Source of the DNA: an uncultured Clostridia bacterium
Lineage (GTDB): Bacteria > Bacillota > Clostridia > TANB77 > CAG-508
Length of the DNA: 31,768 bases
Assembly: GCA_934167175.1 (NCBI GenBank)
Contig: CAKPKF010000016.1
Location: 1 to 31,768 of the forward strand
Direction: 5' to 3'
Shown here in pieces: positions 15,697-23,706 of the stretch. Position numbers and translations under genes: made by a program. How positions within the stretch are numbered: the stretch's first letter is position 1; every line of letters begins with the position of its first letter. The notes beneath the pieces were generated by a model. That model was not told the origin of the DNA. It made no database searches and saw only the letters and a list, made by a program, of their open reading frames with translations.

Positions 15697-18102
15697 TTAT
15701 TTTGCAACAATATTAAAAATTTTATTCATAACATATATTTCTTTTACAATATTCTTTCCATTTAAAATATTTTCAAATTGTGTATGAACTAATTCTTTTA
15801 CAGTATTTTCATCTGAGTCAAGAGCAACTTTAACAGTTCCTTTAAATTTTCCATTTACTTGTACAGGAATTTCTATTTCATCATCAATAGTTTTTGATTC
15901 ATCATATTCTGGCCAAGTTGAATTTGCTATTGTATCAGTATTTCCAATTAATTCATATAATTCCTCTGTAATATGAGGAGCAAATGGATTAACTAAAGTT
16001 AATAAAGTGTTAAATTCAGCTTTGTTTATTCTTTGTAGTTTATAGAAACTATTAACTAATGTCATAAATGTAGAAATTGCTGTATTATATTTCATTGCTT
16101 CAATGTCTTCACTTACTTTTTTAATAGCTTTATGCATCATTTTTTCCATTTCTTTTGAATATGTATCTCCATCAACAAGCATAGATTGTAAATTCCAAAT
16201 TCTTTCTAGAAATTTGTTACAACCACGAATACTATCCATAGACCAAGCAGCAGATTGATCAAAAGGTCCCATGAACATTTCATAAACTCTTAAGGTATCT
16301 GCACCAAATTCATCAACTATATCATCAGGATTAACAACATTTCCTTTAGATTTAGACATTTTTTCTCCATTACTTCCTAAAATCATACCATGAGAAGTTC
16401 TTTTTGCATATGGTTCTTTTGTTGGAACAACACCAATATCATATAAGAATTTATGCCAAAATCTTGAATATAATAAATGAAGTGTTGTATGTTCCATACC
16501 ACCATTATACCAATCAACAGGAGACCAGTATTCAAGAGCTTCTTTAGAAGCAAGAGCTTCAGAGTTATGTGGATCCATATATCTTAAGAAATACCAAGAA
16601 GAACCAGCCCATTGAGGCATTGTATCAGTTTCTCTTTTTGCAGAACCACCACAATGAGGACAAGTTGTTTTTATCCATTCAGTTTGTTTAGCAAGTGGAG
16701 ATTCACCATTTTCACCTGGTTCAAAATCTTCAACTTCTGGTAAAAGTAGAGGTAAATCTTTTTCATCAAGTGGAACCCAACCACATTTTTCACAATGAAC
16801 CATTGGAATTGGTTCACCCCAATAACGTTGTCTAGAAAATACCCAATCACGAAGTTTGTAATTTACTTTTCTAGTTCCTATTTTTTTATCTTCTAAATAA
16901 CTTATTATTTTTTCTTTTGCATTTTTTACAGATAAACCATTTAGAAAATCAGAATTTACTAAAGTACCAGTAGCTACATCAGTGAAAACTTCTTCATTTA
17001 CATCTTTACCACCTGCTACAACTTCTATTATTGGTAAATTGAATTTTTTTGCAAATTCCCAGTCTCTTGCATCATGTGCTGGAACAGACATAATTGCACC
17101 AGTACCATAAGTAATCAAAACATAATCTGAAACCCAAATTGGAATTTCTTTGTTATTTACAGGATTAATTGCAGTAATTCCTTTTATTTCTACACCAGTT
17201 TTTTCTTTATTCAATTCTGAACGTTCAAAATCAGATTTTAAACTTGCTTGTTTTTGATAATCTTTTATTTCATCCATATTTTCTATTTTATTTGCTAACT
17301 TTTTAATAATAGGATGTTCTGGAGCAACAACCATATAAGTTGCACCAAATAGTGTGTCTGGTCTTGTAGTATATACTTCAAGTTGTTCATCTTCGCCAGC
17401 AATTTTGAATATTACATCTGCACCTTCGCTTCTACCAATCCAATTTTTTTGTTGCAATTTAATTTTCTCTAGGAAATCAACATCGTCTAAATCATCAATT
17501 AATCTTTGTGCATATTCAGTAATTTTTAACATCCATTGAGATTTTTCTTTTTGAACAACAGGGCTACCGCATCTTTCACAAACACCATTTACAACTTCTT
17601 CATTTGCTAGTCCAACTTTACATCCTGTACAGAAGTTAATTGGCATAGTTGCTTTATATGCTAAACCATGTTTATATAGTTGAATGAAAATCCATTGAGT
17701 CCATTTATAGTAATTAGGATCTGTTGTGTCAACTTCACGAGACCAATCAAAAGAAAATCCAATAGATTTAAGTTGTCTTCTAAAATTATCTATATTTTGT
17801 GCAGTAATAACTCTTGGATGTATCTTATTTTTTATTGCATAATTTTCTGCTGGAAGACCAAATGCATCAAAACCAATAGGATATAGAACATTGTATCCTT
17901 CTAATCTTTTCTTTCTTGCAACAATATCAAGTGCAGTGTAACTTCTAGGATGACCTACATGGAGTCCTTGACCAGAAGGGTATGGAAATTCAATTAATCC
18001 AAACCATTTTTTCATAGTGTAATCGTTTTTTGCATTAAAAGTCCCTTCTTTTTCCCATTTGTTTTGCCATTTCTTTTCTACTTGTTTAAAATCATAAGCC
18101 AT
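15697..18102 (-). CDS. leuS: Leucyl-tRNA synthetase
   Basis: This class I synthetase charges tRNA-Leu. The 801-residue length is normal for bacterial LeuS. The HIGH motif appears as HVGH in PSGQGLHVGHPRSYTA (about 40-55), a CP1 editing domain occupies roughly 220-420 with the T-rich segment VYTTRPDTLFGATYMV, two zinc-like Cys pairs are present (CTGC/CERC and CEKC/CPHC), and the KMSKS loop is in GEKMSKSKGNVVNP. ATG 18102 is preceded by AGAAAGGATGA. The leader before it is only about 50 bases to the proposed transcription start, so no T-box riboswitch is present, unlike many Firmicutes synthetase genes. Confidence 0.98.
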   Translation of the reverse strand: MAYDFKQVEKKWQNKWEKEGTFNAKNDYTMKKWFGLIEFPYPSGQGLHVGHPRSYTALDIVARKKRLEGYNVLYPIGFDAFGLPAENYAIKNKIHPRVITAQNIDNFRRQLKSIGFSFDWSREVDTTDPNYYKWTQWIFIQLYKHGLAYKATMPINFCTGCKVGLANEEVVNGVCERCGSPVVQKEKSQWMLKITEYAQRLIDDLDDVDFLEKIKLQQKNWIGRSEGADVIFKIAGEDEQLEVYTTRPDTLFGATYMVVAPEHPIIKKLANKIENMDEIKDYQKQASLKSDFERSELNKEKTGVEIKGITAINPVNNKEIPIWVSDYVLITYGTGAIMSVPAHDARDWEFAKKFNLPIIEVVAGGKDVNEEVFTDVATGTLVNSDFLNGLSVKNAKEKIISYLEDKKIGTRKVNYKLRDWVFSRQRYWGEPIPMVHCEKCGWVPLDEKDLPLLLPEVEDFEPGENGESPLAKQTEWIKTTCPHCGGSAKRETDTMPQWAGSSWYFLRYMDPHNSEALASKEALEYWSPVDWYNGGMEHTTLHLLYSRFWHKFLYDIGVVPTKEPYAKRTSHGMILGSNGEKMSKSKGNVVNPDDIVDEFGADTLRVYEMFMGPFDQSAAWSMDSIRGCNKFLERIWNLQSMLVDGDTYSKEMEKMMHKAIKKVSEDIEAMKYNTAISTFMTLVNSFYKLQRINKAEFNTLLTLVNPFAPHITEELYELIGNTDTIANSTWPEYDESKTIDDEIEIPVQVNGKFKGTVKVALDSDENTVKELVHTQFENILNGKNIVKEIYVMNKIFNIVAK

Positions 18103-18159
18103 AATAAATCATCCTTTCTTGATATAAAAATTTAATATATTATACTACAAGAAATTAGA

Positions 18160-18188
18160 AAAATAAAGGAATTTTGTGAATTTGTCAA
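18160..18188 (-). promoter_or_regulatory. Candidate promoter of leuS
   Basis: On the minus strand TTGACA (18188-18183), a 17-base spacer and TATTTT (18165-18160) lie about 60 bases before the leuS start. The -35 is one arm of the dyad at 18182-18199. Confidence 0.5.
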
Positions 18189-18199
18189 AATATTGACAA
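18182..18199. promoter_or_regulatory. Dyad shared by the -35 boxes of divergent promoters
   Basis: TTGTCAA (18182-18188), four bases, then TTGACAA (18193-18199) form a perfect 7-bp inverted repeat. Each arm is a TTGACA -35 hexamer reading outward, one toward leuS and one toward the small gene at 18281. Confidence 0.55.
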
Positions 18200-18221
18200 T
18201 ATTATGTAAAACTGATACAAT
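18193..18221 (+). promoter_or_regulatory. Promoter of the 107-residue protein gene
   Basis: TTGACA (18193-18198), a 17-base spacer and TACAAT (18216-18221) form a strong sigma-A promoter about 60 bases before ATG 18281. Confidence 0.75.
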
Positions 18222-18280
18222 ATATGTATAGAATTGTATATTCTAAGCTAACTAAATTGGTATGTACAGGAGGAATCAAA

Positions 18281-18604
18281 ATGCTAGAAAAATTGAATTT
18301 TTTTAAAAAATTGCAAGATGTGAAAGAAAGTTTAGATAGAGCCCAAAGAGAAAATTGGGAAAATGCAATTCAAGTTTGTAGAGATAACCACAGAAAGGAA
18401 AACGAATATTCTGGATTAGAAACAGTAATCGAAAGAAAATCACTTTCTGGAGAATTTATGTATTATCCTGAATTATTCGCAAGACGTAAACAAGGAGAAT
18501 ATAAAATAGGGGATGACTTCCCTAATGCAGACTTTAGAATAGTGGGAATAGTAACAAACCCAGAAAACAAATATGACAACGTTATATTTGTTGTTAAAAA
18601 ATAA
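18281..18604 (+). CDS. Small protein of unknown function (107 residues)
   Basis: I do not recognise this protein. ATG 18281 has an ideal AGGAGG 5 bases upstream, so the frame open upstream from 18224 is not used. The product is charged and soluble, with an amphipathic, probably coiled N-terminal half (LNFFKKLQDVKESLDRAQRE) and a C-terminal half rich in beta-type residues, with FRIVGIVTNPE and ending NVIFVVKK. No signal peptide or membrane segment is present. It stands alone between a strong promoter and a terminator, and its promoter shares a dyad with that of leuS. Confidence 0.8.
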   Translation: MLEKLNFFKKLQDVKESLDRAQRENWENAIQVCRDNHRKENEYSGLETVIERKSLSGEFMYYPELFARRKQGEYKIGDDFPNADFRIVGIVTNPENKYDNVIFVVKK

Positions 18605-18635
18605 ATAAATATTTAACCAATTTTAGTTAGCGAAG

Positions 18636-18662
18636 CCAACACTTTTTTGTGTTGGTTTTCTT
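18636..18662 (+). terminator. Terminator of the 107-residue protein gene
   Basis: CCAACAC (18636-18642) pairs with GTGTTGG (18649-18655) over a T6 loop and is followed by TTTTCTTT. Confidence 0.85.
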
Positions 18663-18804
18663 TATTATATTGATAAAGTGCTATTATATACAAATTTAAA
18701 GTCAGTAATTTTCTAAGAGGATTTTGAGGGAGAATATAATTAGTAATAAAAATAAAAAAATGTAAAAGAATGGAAAACAAAAAAACGAAAAGTGGCAGTT
18801 AAAG

Positions 18805-18833
18805 TTGAAGATAGAAAAAAAGTGTGATATAAT
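18805..18833 (+). promoter_or_regulatory. Promoter of the 128-residue protein gene
   Basis: TTGAAG (18805-18810), a 17-base spacer and TATAAT (18828-18833) with an extended-10 TG (TGATATAAT) precede ATG 18883 by about 50 bases. Confidence 0.75.
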
Positions 18834-18882
18834 TAAATTAAGTATTAGGTACAATTTTTCTGGGATAAATTGAGGAGAAAAG

Positions 18883-19269
18883 ATGAAAATAGTTAACACA
18901 ATAAAAGAATTTATAGAAAAATTTAACAGAAACGAGAATGGAAATGAAAATGAAAAAGGTGAAATAGTAGAGCCGACTATTCAAAAATGGAAAGCATTAG
19001 ACATGTGGTATGAAGAAGAAATTATAGCCAGAGGGTCAAAACTTCCAGGAGCAAGACCTTTATCAGACAAAGAAGCCAATATATTTGGTTTCAAAAATGG
19101 AGAAGATGGCAAATTATACTACATTGGAAAGACAAAAAACGATAAAGTAACAGAAAAGCTAAAAGAAATATACCAAATTGAAAAAAGAATTATAAATCCA
19201 AAAAATGATAATCAAGCAATTTTAATTTTGAGTATATTTGATGGAGAGTTCAATAATGGATATCAATAA
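18883..19269 (+). CDS. Small protein of unknown function (128 residues)
   Basis: I do not recognise this protein. ATG 18883 follows GAGGAG. The N-terminus is basic and Asn/Glu-rich (NRNENGNENEKGE at about 15-27), followed by a compact region with KWKALDMWYEEEIIARGS and SDKEANIFGFKNGEDG and a C-terminal strand-like end (QAILILSIFDGEF). There is no signal peptide. Like its upstream neighbour it is monocistronic with its own promoter and terminator, but the two proteins show no clear similarity to each other by eye. Confidence 0.75.
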   Translation: MKIVNTIKEFIEKFNRNENGNENEKGEIVEPTIQKWKALDMWYEEEIIARGSKLPGARPLSDKEANIFGFKNGEDGKLYYIGKTKNDKVTEKLKEIYQIEKRIINPKNDNQAILILSIFDGEFNNGYQ

Positions 19270-19342
19270 TAGAAAAGAATGAAAGAAAAAAATAAAAGAA
19301 GTACACTAATACAAATTTAAGATAATAGGTAATCCCAGAATA

Positions 19343-19375
19343 GGAAAAGATATTGCTATTGCAATATCTTTTTCC
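19343..19375 (+). terminator. Terminator of the 128-residue protein gene
   Basis: AAAAGATATTGC (19345-19356) pairs perfectly with GCAATATCTTTT (19361-19372) over a TATT loop; the stem extends to GG/CC with one extra T. Confidence 0.75.
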
Positions 19376-19421
19376 GTTGATAAAAATAAGAAAAAAAGAC
19401 ATAACTTCTAAAATTTCGCTA

Positions 19422-19449
19422 TTGACAATTTTGACAGGTATTATATAAT
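19422..19449 (+). promoter_or_regulatory. Promoter of adhE
   Basis: TTGACA (19422-19427), a 16-base spacer and TATAAT (19444-19449) precede adhE by about 30 bases. A second TTGACA (19431-19436) repeats the -35 nine bases downstream. No Rex-type TTGTTAA...TTAACAA operator was found. Confidence 0.75.
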
Positions 19450-19480
19450 TGTATAGAGAATTTTTTAGGAGGTACTTAAG

Positions 19481-22087
19481 ATGAAAGAAGTTATGCAAGA
19501 GCAAAACGAAGAACAGAGAATAAAAGAAATGGTAGATGAACTAGTTAAAAAAGCGAAAAAAGCAGCAGAAGAATATATGGAATTAGATCAAGAACAAGTT
19601 AACAACATAGTAAAGCAAATGTCTATGGCTGGACTAGAACACCATATGGAGCTTGCAAAAATGGCTATCGAAGAAACTAAAAGAGGAATTTATGAAGATA
19701 AAATAACAAAAAATATGTTTGCAACAGAATATATTTATCATAGTATAAAATATGATAAAACTGTAGGAATTATAGATGAAAATGAAGAAGAAGACTATGT
19801 ACAAATTGCGGAACCAATAGGAATAATAGCTGGTGTAACACCAGTTACAAATCCAACATCAACAACAATGTTTAAATCAATTATTGCTGCTAAAACTAGA
19901 AATGTAATTATATTTGGATTTCACCCATCAGCACAAAATTGTAGTATGGCAGCAGCAAAAATATTGAGAGATGCAGCAGTAGCTGCAGGAGCACCAGAAA
20001 ATTGTATATTATGGATAGAAGAACCATCAATAACAGCAACTGATATTTTAATGAATCATCCAGATGTTAGTTTGATTTTAGCAACAGGTGGAACAGGAAT
20101 GGTAAAAGCAGCGTATTCTTGTGGAAAACCAGCATTAGGTGTGGGACCTGGAAATGTTCCATGTTATGTAGATAAAACAGCTAAATTAAGAACAACAGTT
20201 AATGATATTGTACTTTCAAAATCTTTTGATAATGGAATGATTTGTGCATCAGAACAAGCAGTACTAGTAGATAAAGAAGTATATCAGGAATTTGAAGATT
20301 TAATGAAAAAAGCAGGATGCTATTTTGTAAATCCAGAAGAAAAAGAAAAATTACAAAATGTTATGTTTGATGCAGAAAGAGACTTTAAACTAAAATCTCA
20401 TATACCTGGGCAAAGCCCATATCAAATAGCACAATCGGCAGGATTTAATATTCCAGAAGATACAAAAGTTTTAGTTGTATATGAAGAAGGAATAGGAAAA
20501 GGATATCCATTTTCTAAAGAAAAACTAAGTCCAGTACTTACTTATTATATAGTAGAAAATAGAGATGAAGGAATAGATAAGGCAGAGAAACTGTTAGAAT
20601 ATGGTGGCTTAGGTCACTCTGCTGTTATTCATTCAGAAGACAAAGAAACTATATTAAAATTTTCAAAGAGGATGAATGCTGGAAGAATAATAGTAAACTC
20701 ACCTTCTTCACAAGGTGGAATAGGTGATATATATAATACAAATCTTCCATCATTAACACTAGGATGTGGTACTTTTGGAGGAAATTCTACTACTGCAAAT
20801 GTATCTGCAGTAAATTTAATAAATATAAAAAGAGTTGCTAAAAGGAGAGTAAATATGCAATGGTTTAAAATTCCAAAGAAGATATATTTTGAAGCTGGTT
20901 CTATAGGATATTTAGAAAAAATGCCAAAAATATCTAGAGCATTTATAGTTACTGATGAATCTATGGTAAAATTAGGGTATGTTGATAAAATTTTGTATCA
21001 TTTAAGAAAAAGAGAACAACACGTACATTGTGAAATATTTTCTGATGTTGAACCAGACCCATCTTTTACAACAATAAAAAGAGGTGTAAAAGCAATGGAG
21101 GAATTTAAGCCAGATGTTATAATTGCATTGGGCGGTGGTTCTAGTATAGATGCAGCAAAAGGAATGTGGTTATTCTATGAACACCCAGAAGCAGATGTAG
21201 AAGGACTTAAACTTAAATTCATGGATATAAGAAAAAGAACATATAAATTTCCAACATTAGGAGAAAAAACTCAAATGGTAGCAATACCAACAACATCAGG
21301 TACAGGTTCAGAAGTTACATCTTTTGCAGTAATATCAGATAAAGAAAAAAATATGAAATATCCACTAGCAGATTATGAGTTAACACCAGATGTTGCAATA
21401 ATAGATCCAGACTTAGTTATGTCTCTTCCTAAAAAGGTAACAGCAGATACAGGAATGGATGTATTAACACATGCTTTAGAAAGCTATGTATCAAATATGG
21501 CATCAGACTATACAGATGGTCTAGCAGAAAAAGCAGCAGAATTAGTATTTAAATATTTACCAAGAGCATATCAAAATGGAAATGATAAAGAAGCAAGAGA
21601 GAAAATGCATAATGCAAGTTGTATTGCAGGAATGGCATTTACCAATGCATTCCTAGGAGTAAACCACTCAATGGCACATAAATTAGGAGGAGAATTCCAC
21701 ATTGCACATGGTAGAGCAAATGCTATTTTATTGCCACATGTAATAAGATATAACAGTACAAGACCAACTAAATTTGTTTCTTTCCCAAAATATGAATATT
21801 TTATAGCAGATGAAAAATATGCCAATATTTCAAGAAAAATGGGATGGAAAGCCTATACTAATGAAGAAGGAGTTAATTCACTAATAGAAAAAGTAGAAGA
21901 ATTAATGAGAATTTTGGAAATACCAACTACATTAAGAGAAGCAGGAATTCCAGAACAAGAATTTTTAGCAAAAGTAGATGAGTTAGCGGATAAAGCATTT
22001 GAAGATCAATGTACAACTGCAAATCCAAGATTACCATTAGTTAGCGAAATTAAACAAATTTTATTAGATTGCTATTATGGAAAATAA
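19481..22087 (+). CDS. adhE: Bifunctional acetaldehyde-CoA/alcohol dehydrogenase AdhE
   Basis: AdhE reduces acetyl-CoA to acetaldehyde and then to ethanol, regenerating NAD+ during fermentation, and normally forms spirosome filaments. The 868-residue protein has an N-terminal aldehyde dehydrogenase half with the catalytic Cys255 in NGMICASEQ and a linker near residue 445. The C-terminal iron-dependent alcohol dehydrogenase half has the NAD motif GGGSSIDAAKG and probable metal ligands D660, H664, H729 and H743. ATG 19481 follows TTAGGAGG. The gene has a strong promoter and is followed after 22 bases by trmL. It shows that the host is fermentative and ethanol-forming. Confidence 0.97.
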   Translation: MKEVMQEQNEEQRIKEMVDELVKKAKKAAEEYMELDQEQVNNIVKQMSMAGLEHHMELAKMAIEETKRGIYEDKITKNMFATEYIYHSIKYDKTVGIIDENEEEDYVQIAEPIGIIAGVTPVTNPTSTTMFKSIIAAKTRNVIIFGFHPSAQNCSMAAAKILRDAAVAAGAPENCILWIEEPSITATDILMNHPDVSLILATGGTGMVKAAYSCGKPALGVGPGNVPCYVDKTAKLRTTVNDIVLSKSFDNGMICASEQAVLVDKEVYQEFEDLMKKAGCYFVNPEEKEKLQNVMFDAERDFKLKSHIPGQSPYQIAQSAGFNIPEDTKVLVVYEEGIGKGYPFSKEKLSPVLTYYIVENRDEGIDKAEKLLEYGGLGHSAVIHSEDKETILKFSKRMNAGRIIVNSPSSQGGIGDIYNTNLPSLTLGCGTFGGNSTTANVSAVNLINIKRVAKRRVNMQWFKIPKKIYFEAGSIGYLEKMPKISRAFIVTDESMVKLGYVDKILYHLRKREQHVHCEIFSDVEPDPSFTTIKRGVKAMEEFKPDVIIALGGGSSIDAAKGMWLFYEHPEADVEGLKLKFMDIRKRTYKFPTLGEKTQMVAIPTTSGTGSEVTSFAVISDKEKNMKYPLADYELTPDVAIIDPDLVMSLPKKVTADTGMDVLTHALESYVSNMASDYTDGLAEKAAELVFKYLPRAYQNGNDKEAREKMHNASCIAGMAFTNAFLGVNHSMAHKLGGEFHIAHGRANAILLPHVIRYNSTRPTKFVSFPKYEYFIADEKYANISRKMGWKAYTNEEGVNSLIEKVEELMRILEIPTTLREAGIPEQEFLAKVDELADKAFEDQCTTANPRLPLVSEIKQILLDCYYGK

Positions 22088-22109
22088 TTGCATTATAAAG
22101 GAGTAAAAA

Positions 22110-22607
22110 TTGAAGATAAACATAGTAATGGTAGAACCAGAAATACCACAAAATACAGGGAATATTGCAAGAACATGTGCAGCAACTGGAGGAAAATTAC
22201 ATTTAGTAAAACCATTAGGTTTTCAATTGTCTGACAAATATTTAAAAAGAGCTGGACTAGATTATTGGGATAAATTAGATATAGAAGAACATGATTCATT
22301 AGAGAAATTTTTAGAAAAATATGAACCAGAAAAAAATAATATGTATTTTATGACAACAAAAGGAAAAAATGTATATTCAAAAGTAGATTACTCAAAAATG
22401 GAGGAAGTATTTTTACTATTTGGTAAAGAAACTAAAGGATTGCCAGAAGACTTATTGAAAAAAAATATAAACAATACGGTAAGAATACCAATGAGAGAAA
22501 CATTGCGTTCATTAAATTTATCTAATTCAGTGGCAATAGTAATATATGAAGTATTAAGACAAACTGATTTTGATAACTTAGAAGAAACAAGTAATTACTT
22601 AACTTAA
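22110..22607 (+). CDS. trmL: tRNA (cytidine/uridine-34-2'-O)-methyltransferase TrmL (SPOUT family)
   Basis: TrmL methylates the ribose of the wobble base of certain tRNA-Leu species using S-adenosylmethionine. The 165-residue length and the motifs EPEIPQNTGNIARTC (9-23), LFGKETKGLPEDLL and RIPM...RSLNLSNSVAIVIYE, which form the knotted SPOUT site, are diagnostic. The start codon is TTG 22110, supported by AAAGGAG (22097-22103) at ideal spacing. It lies 22 bases behind adhE and is probably co-transcribed; a strong terminator follows. Confidence 0.94.
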   Translation: MKINIVMVEPEIPQNTGNIARTCAATGGKLHLVKPLGFQLSDKYLKRAGLDYWDKLDIEEHDSLEKFLEKYEPEKNNMYFMTTKGKNVYSKVDYSKMEEVFLLFGKETKGLPEDLLKKNINNTVRIPMRETLRSLNLSNSVAIVIYEVLRQTDFDNLEETSNYLT

Positions 22608-22608
22608 T

Positions 22609-22653
22609 AAAACAAATTCCAGGTACATAGGAGAGTATCTGGAATTTGTTTTA
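22609..22653 (+). terminator. Terminator of the adhE-trmL unit
   Basis: An 18-bp stem (22609-22626 with 22635-22652, one G-U pair) closes an 8-base loop and ends in TTGTTTTA. It starts directly behind the trmL stop. Confidence 0.88.
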
Positions 22654-22702
22654 TACTAATTTATTAGACAGTAGATTTATTGAAATTTTATAGCATTGTT
22701 CG

Positions 22703-22731
22703 TTGACAAAAAAAAACACGAAATATATAAT
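22703..22731 (+). promoter_or_regulatory. Perfect consensus sigma-A promoter of the Tim44-like/SPFH operon
   Basis: TTGACA (22703-22708), exactly 17 bases, then TATAAT (22726-22731), with every consensus base matched. The transcript should start near 22738, leaving a leader of about 25 bases before ATG 22763. Confidence 0.9.
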
Positions 22732-22762
22732 AAAAAATGAAAAATATGAGAGGAGCAAACAA

Positions 22763-23689
22763 ATGAAGAAAAAAATAAAAAAAATAACTCTGGTGTTAAT
22801 AGCTATAATGGGAATGATGACTAGCTATTTTAAGGTAAATGCGGATGTAGGAAGTTTTGAGTCATATAGTAGCGGAGGTAGTTCATCATGGAGTAGTGGA
22901 AGTTCTTGGGATAGTAGTAGTTCCTGGGATAGTGGTAGTTCATCAAGTTATAGTAGTAACGATTATTCTGGTGATGAAGATTTGTCTTTTGGAGAAATAG
23001 TATTAGTTACAATATTACTTATAATAATAGTTGCTATAATATCTGGAATAGAATCTAAAAGAGCGCCAAAGCATCAAAATAGGACAAGTCTAACAGTCAA
23101 AGAAGTATTATATAAAAGAGAAGAAAGTGTAGAAGAAAAAATCAAACAAGTAGACCCAATGTTCAATAAAGAAGAATTTATAGCAAATGCAAAAAGTTTA
23201 TTTATAAAATTACAACAAGCATGGACAGCAAGAGATTGGTCAGTAATTAGAGTTTTTGAAACAAATGAATTGTTTGAACAACATAAAAATCAATTGCAAG
23301 GATATATAGATAATAACCAAATAAATGTAATGGACAGAATATGTGTAAATTATGCTACTCTGACAGATTTTAGACAAGAAGGAGATAAAGATATAATAAC
23401 AGTAAGATTAAATTCAAGAATGGCAGATTATATAATTGATGCTACTACAAAAGAAGTAATAAGAGGCGATAAATATACAGAAAGAGTAAATACATATGTA
23501 TTAACATTTATTAGAAAAAAAGGATTACAAACAAAAGAAGGAACAGAAAAAATAAATACAACCAATTGTCCAAATTGTGGAGCACCTACACAAATCACAT
23601 CAGCTGGAAAATGTGAATATTGTGGAAGCGTGATAACAACAGGAGAACATAGTTGGGTACTTTCTAATTTAGAAAGAGAAAGAGTATAA
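22763..23689 (+). CDS. Secreted or membrane Tim44-like protein with Ser-rich segment and zinc ribbon
   Basis: The 308-residue protein has a signal peptide (MKKKIKKITLVLIAI..., likely cleaved after VNA at 27), a low-complexity Ser/Trp/Gly tract at about 31-65 (repeated SSW and SSGS), and a transmembrane helix at about 78-96. A cytoplasmic Tim44-like domain (about 125-265) and a C-terminal zinc ribbon with CPNC and CEYC follow. The start ATG 22763 has GAGAGGAG upstream; the frame open further upstream begins inside the promoter. It resembles the YdjH-type protein of the Bacillus ydjGHI membrane-stress operon, and here too it is followed, 17 bases later, by an SPFH gene. The exact role is unknown. 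Confidence 0.85.
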   Translation: MKKKIKKITLVLIAIMGMMTSYFKVNADVGSFESYSSGGSSSWSSGSSWDSSSSWDSGSSSSYSSNDYSGDEDLSFGEIVLVTILLIIIVAIISGIESKRAPKHQNRTSLTVKEVLYKREESVEEKIKQVDPMFNKEEFIANAKSLFIKLQQAWTARDWSVIRVFETNELFEQHKNQLQGYIDNNQINVMDRICVNYATLTDFRQEGDKDIITVRLNSRMADYIIDATTKEVIRGDKYTERVNTYVLTFIRKKGLQTKEGTEKINTTNCPNCGAPTQITSAGKCEYCGSVITTGEHSWVLSNLERERV

Positions 23690-23706
23690 TTATAGGAGGA
23701 ATTAAA

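Noticed and set aside
18103..18182. T-box riboswitch upstream of leuS
   Set aside because: The leader is too short and has no T-box sequence, specifier hairpin or terminator/antiterminator.
22703..22762. N-terminal extension of the Tim44-like protein beginning at TTG 22703
   Set aside because: That TTG is part of the -35 hexamer, and ATG 22763 has an ideal ribosome binding site and begins a signal peptide.
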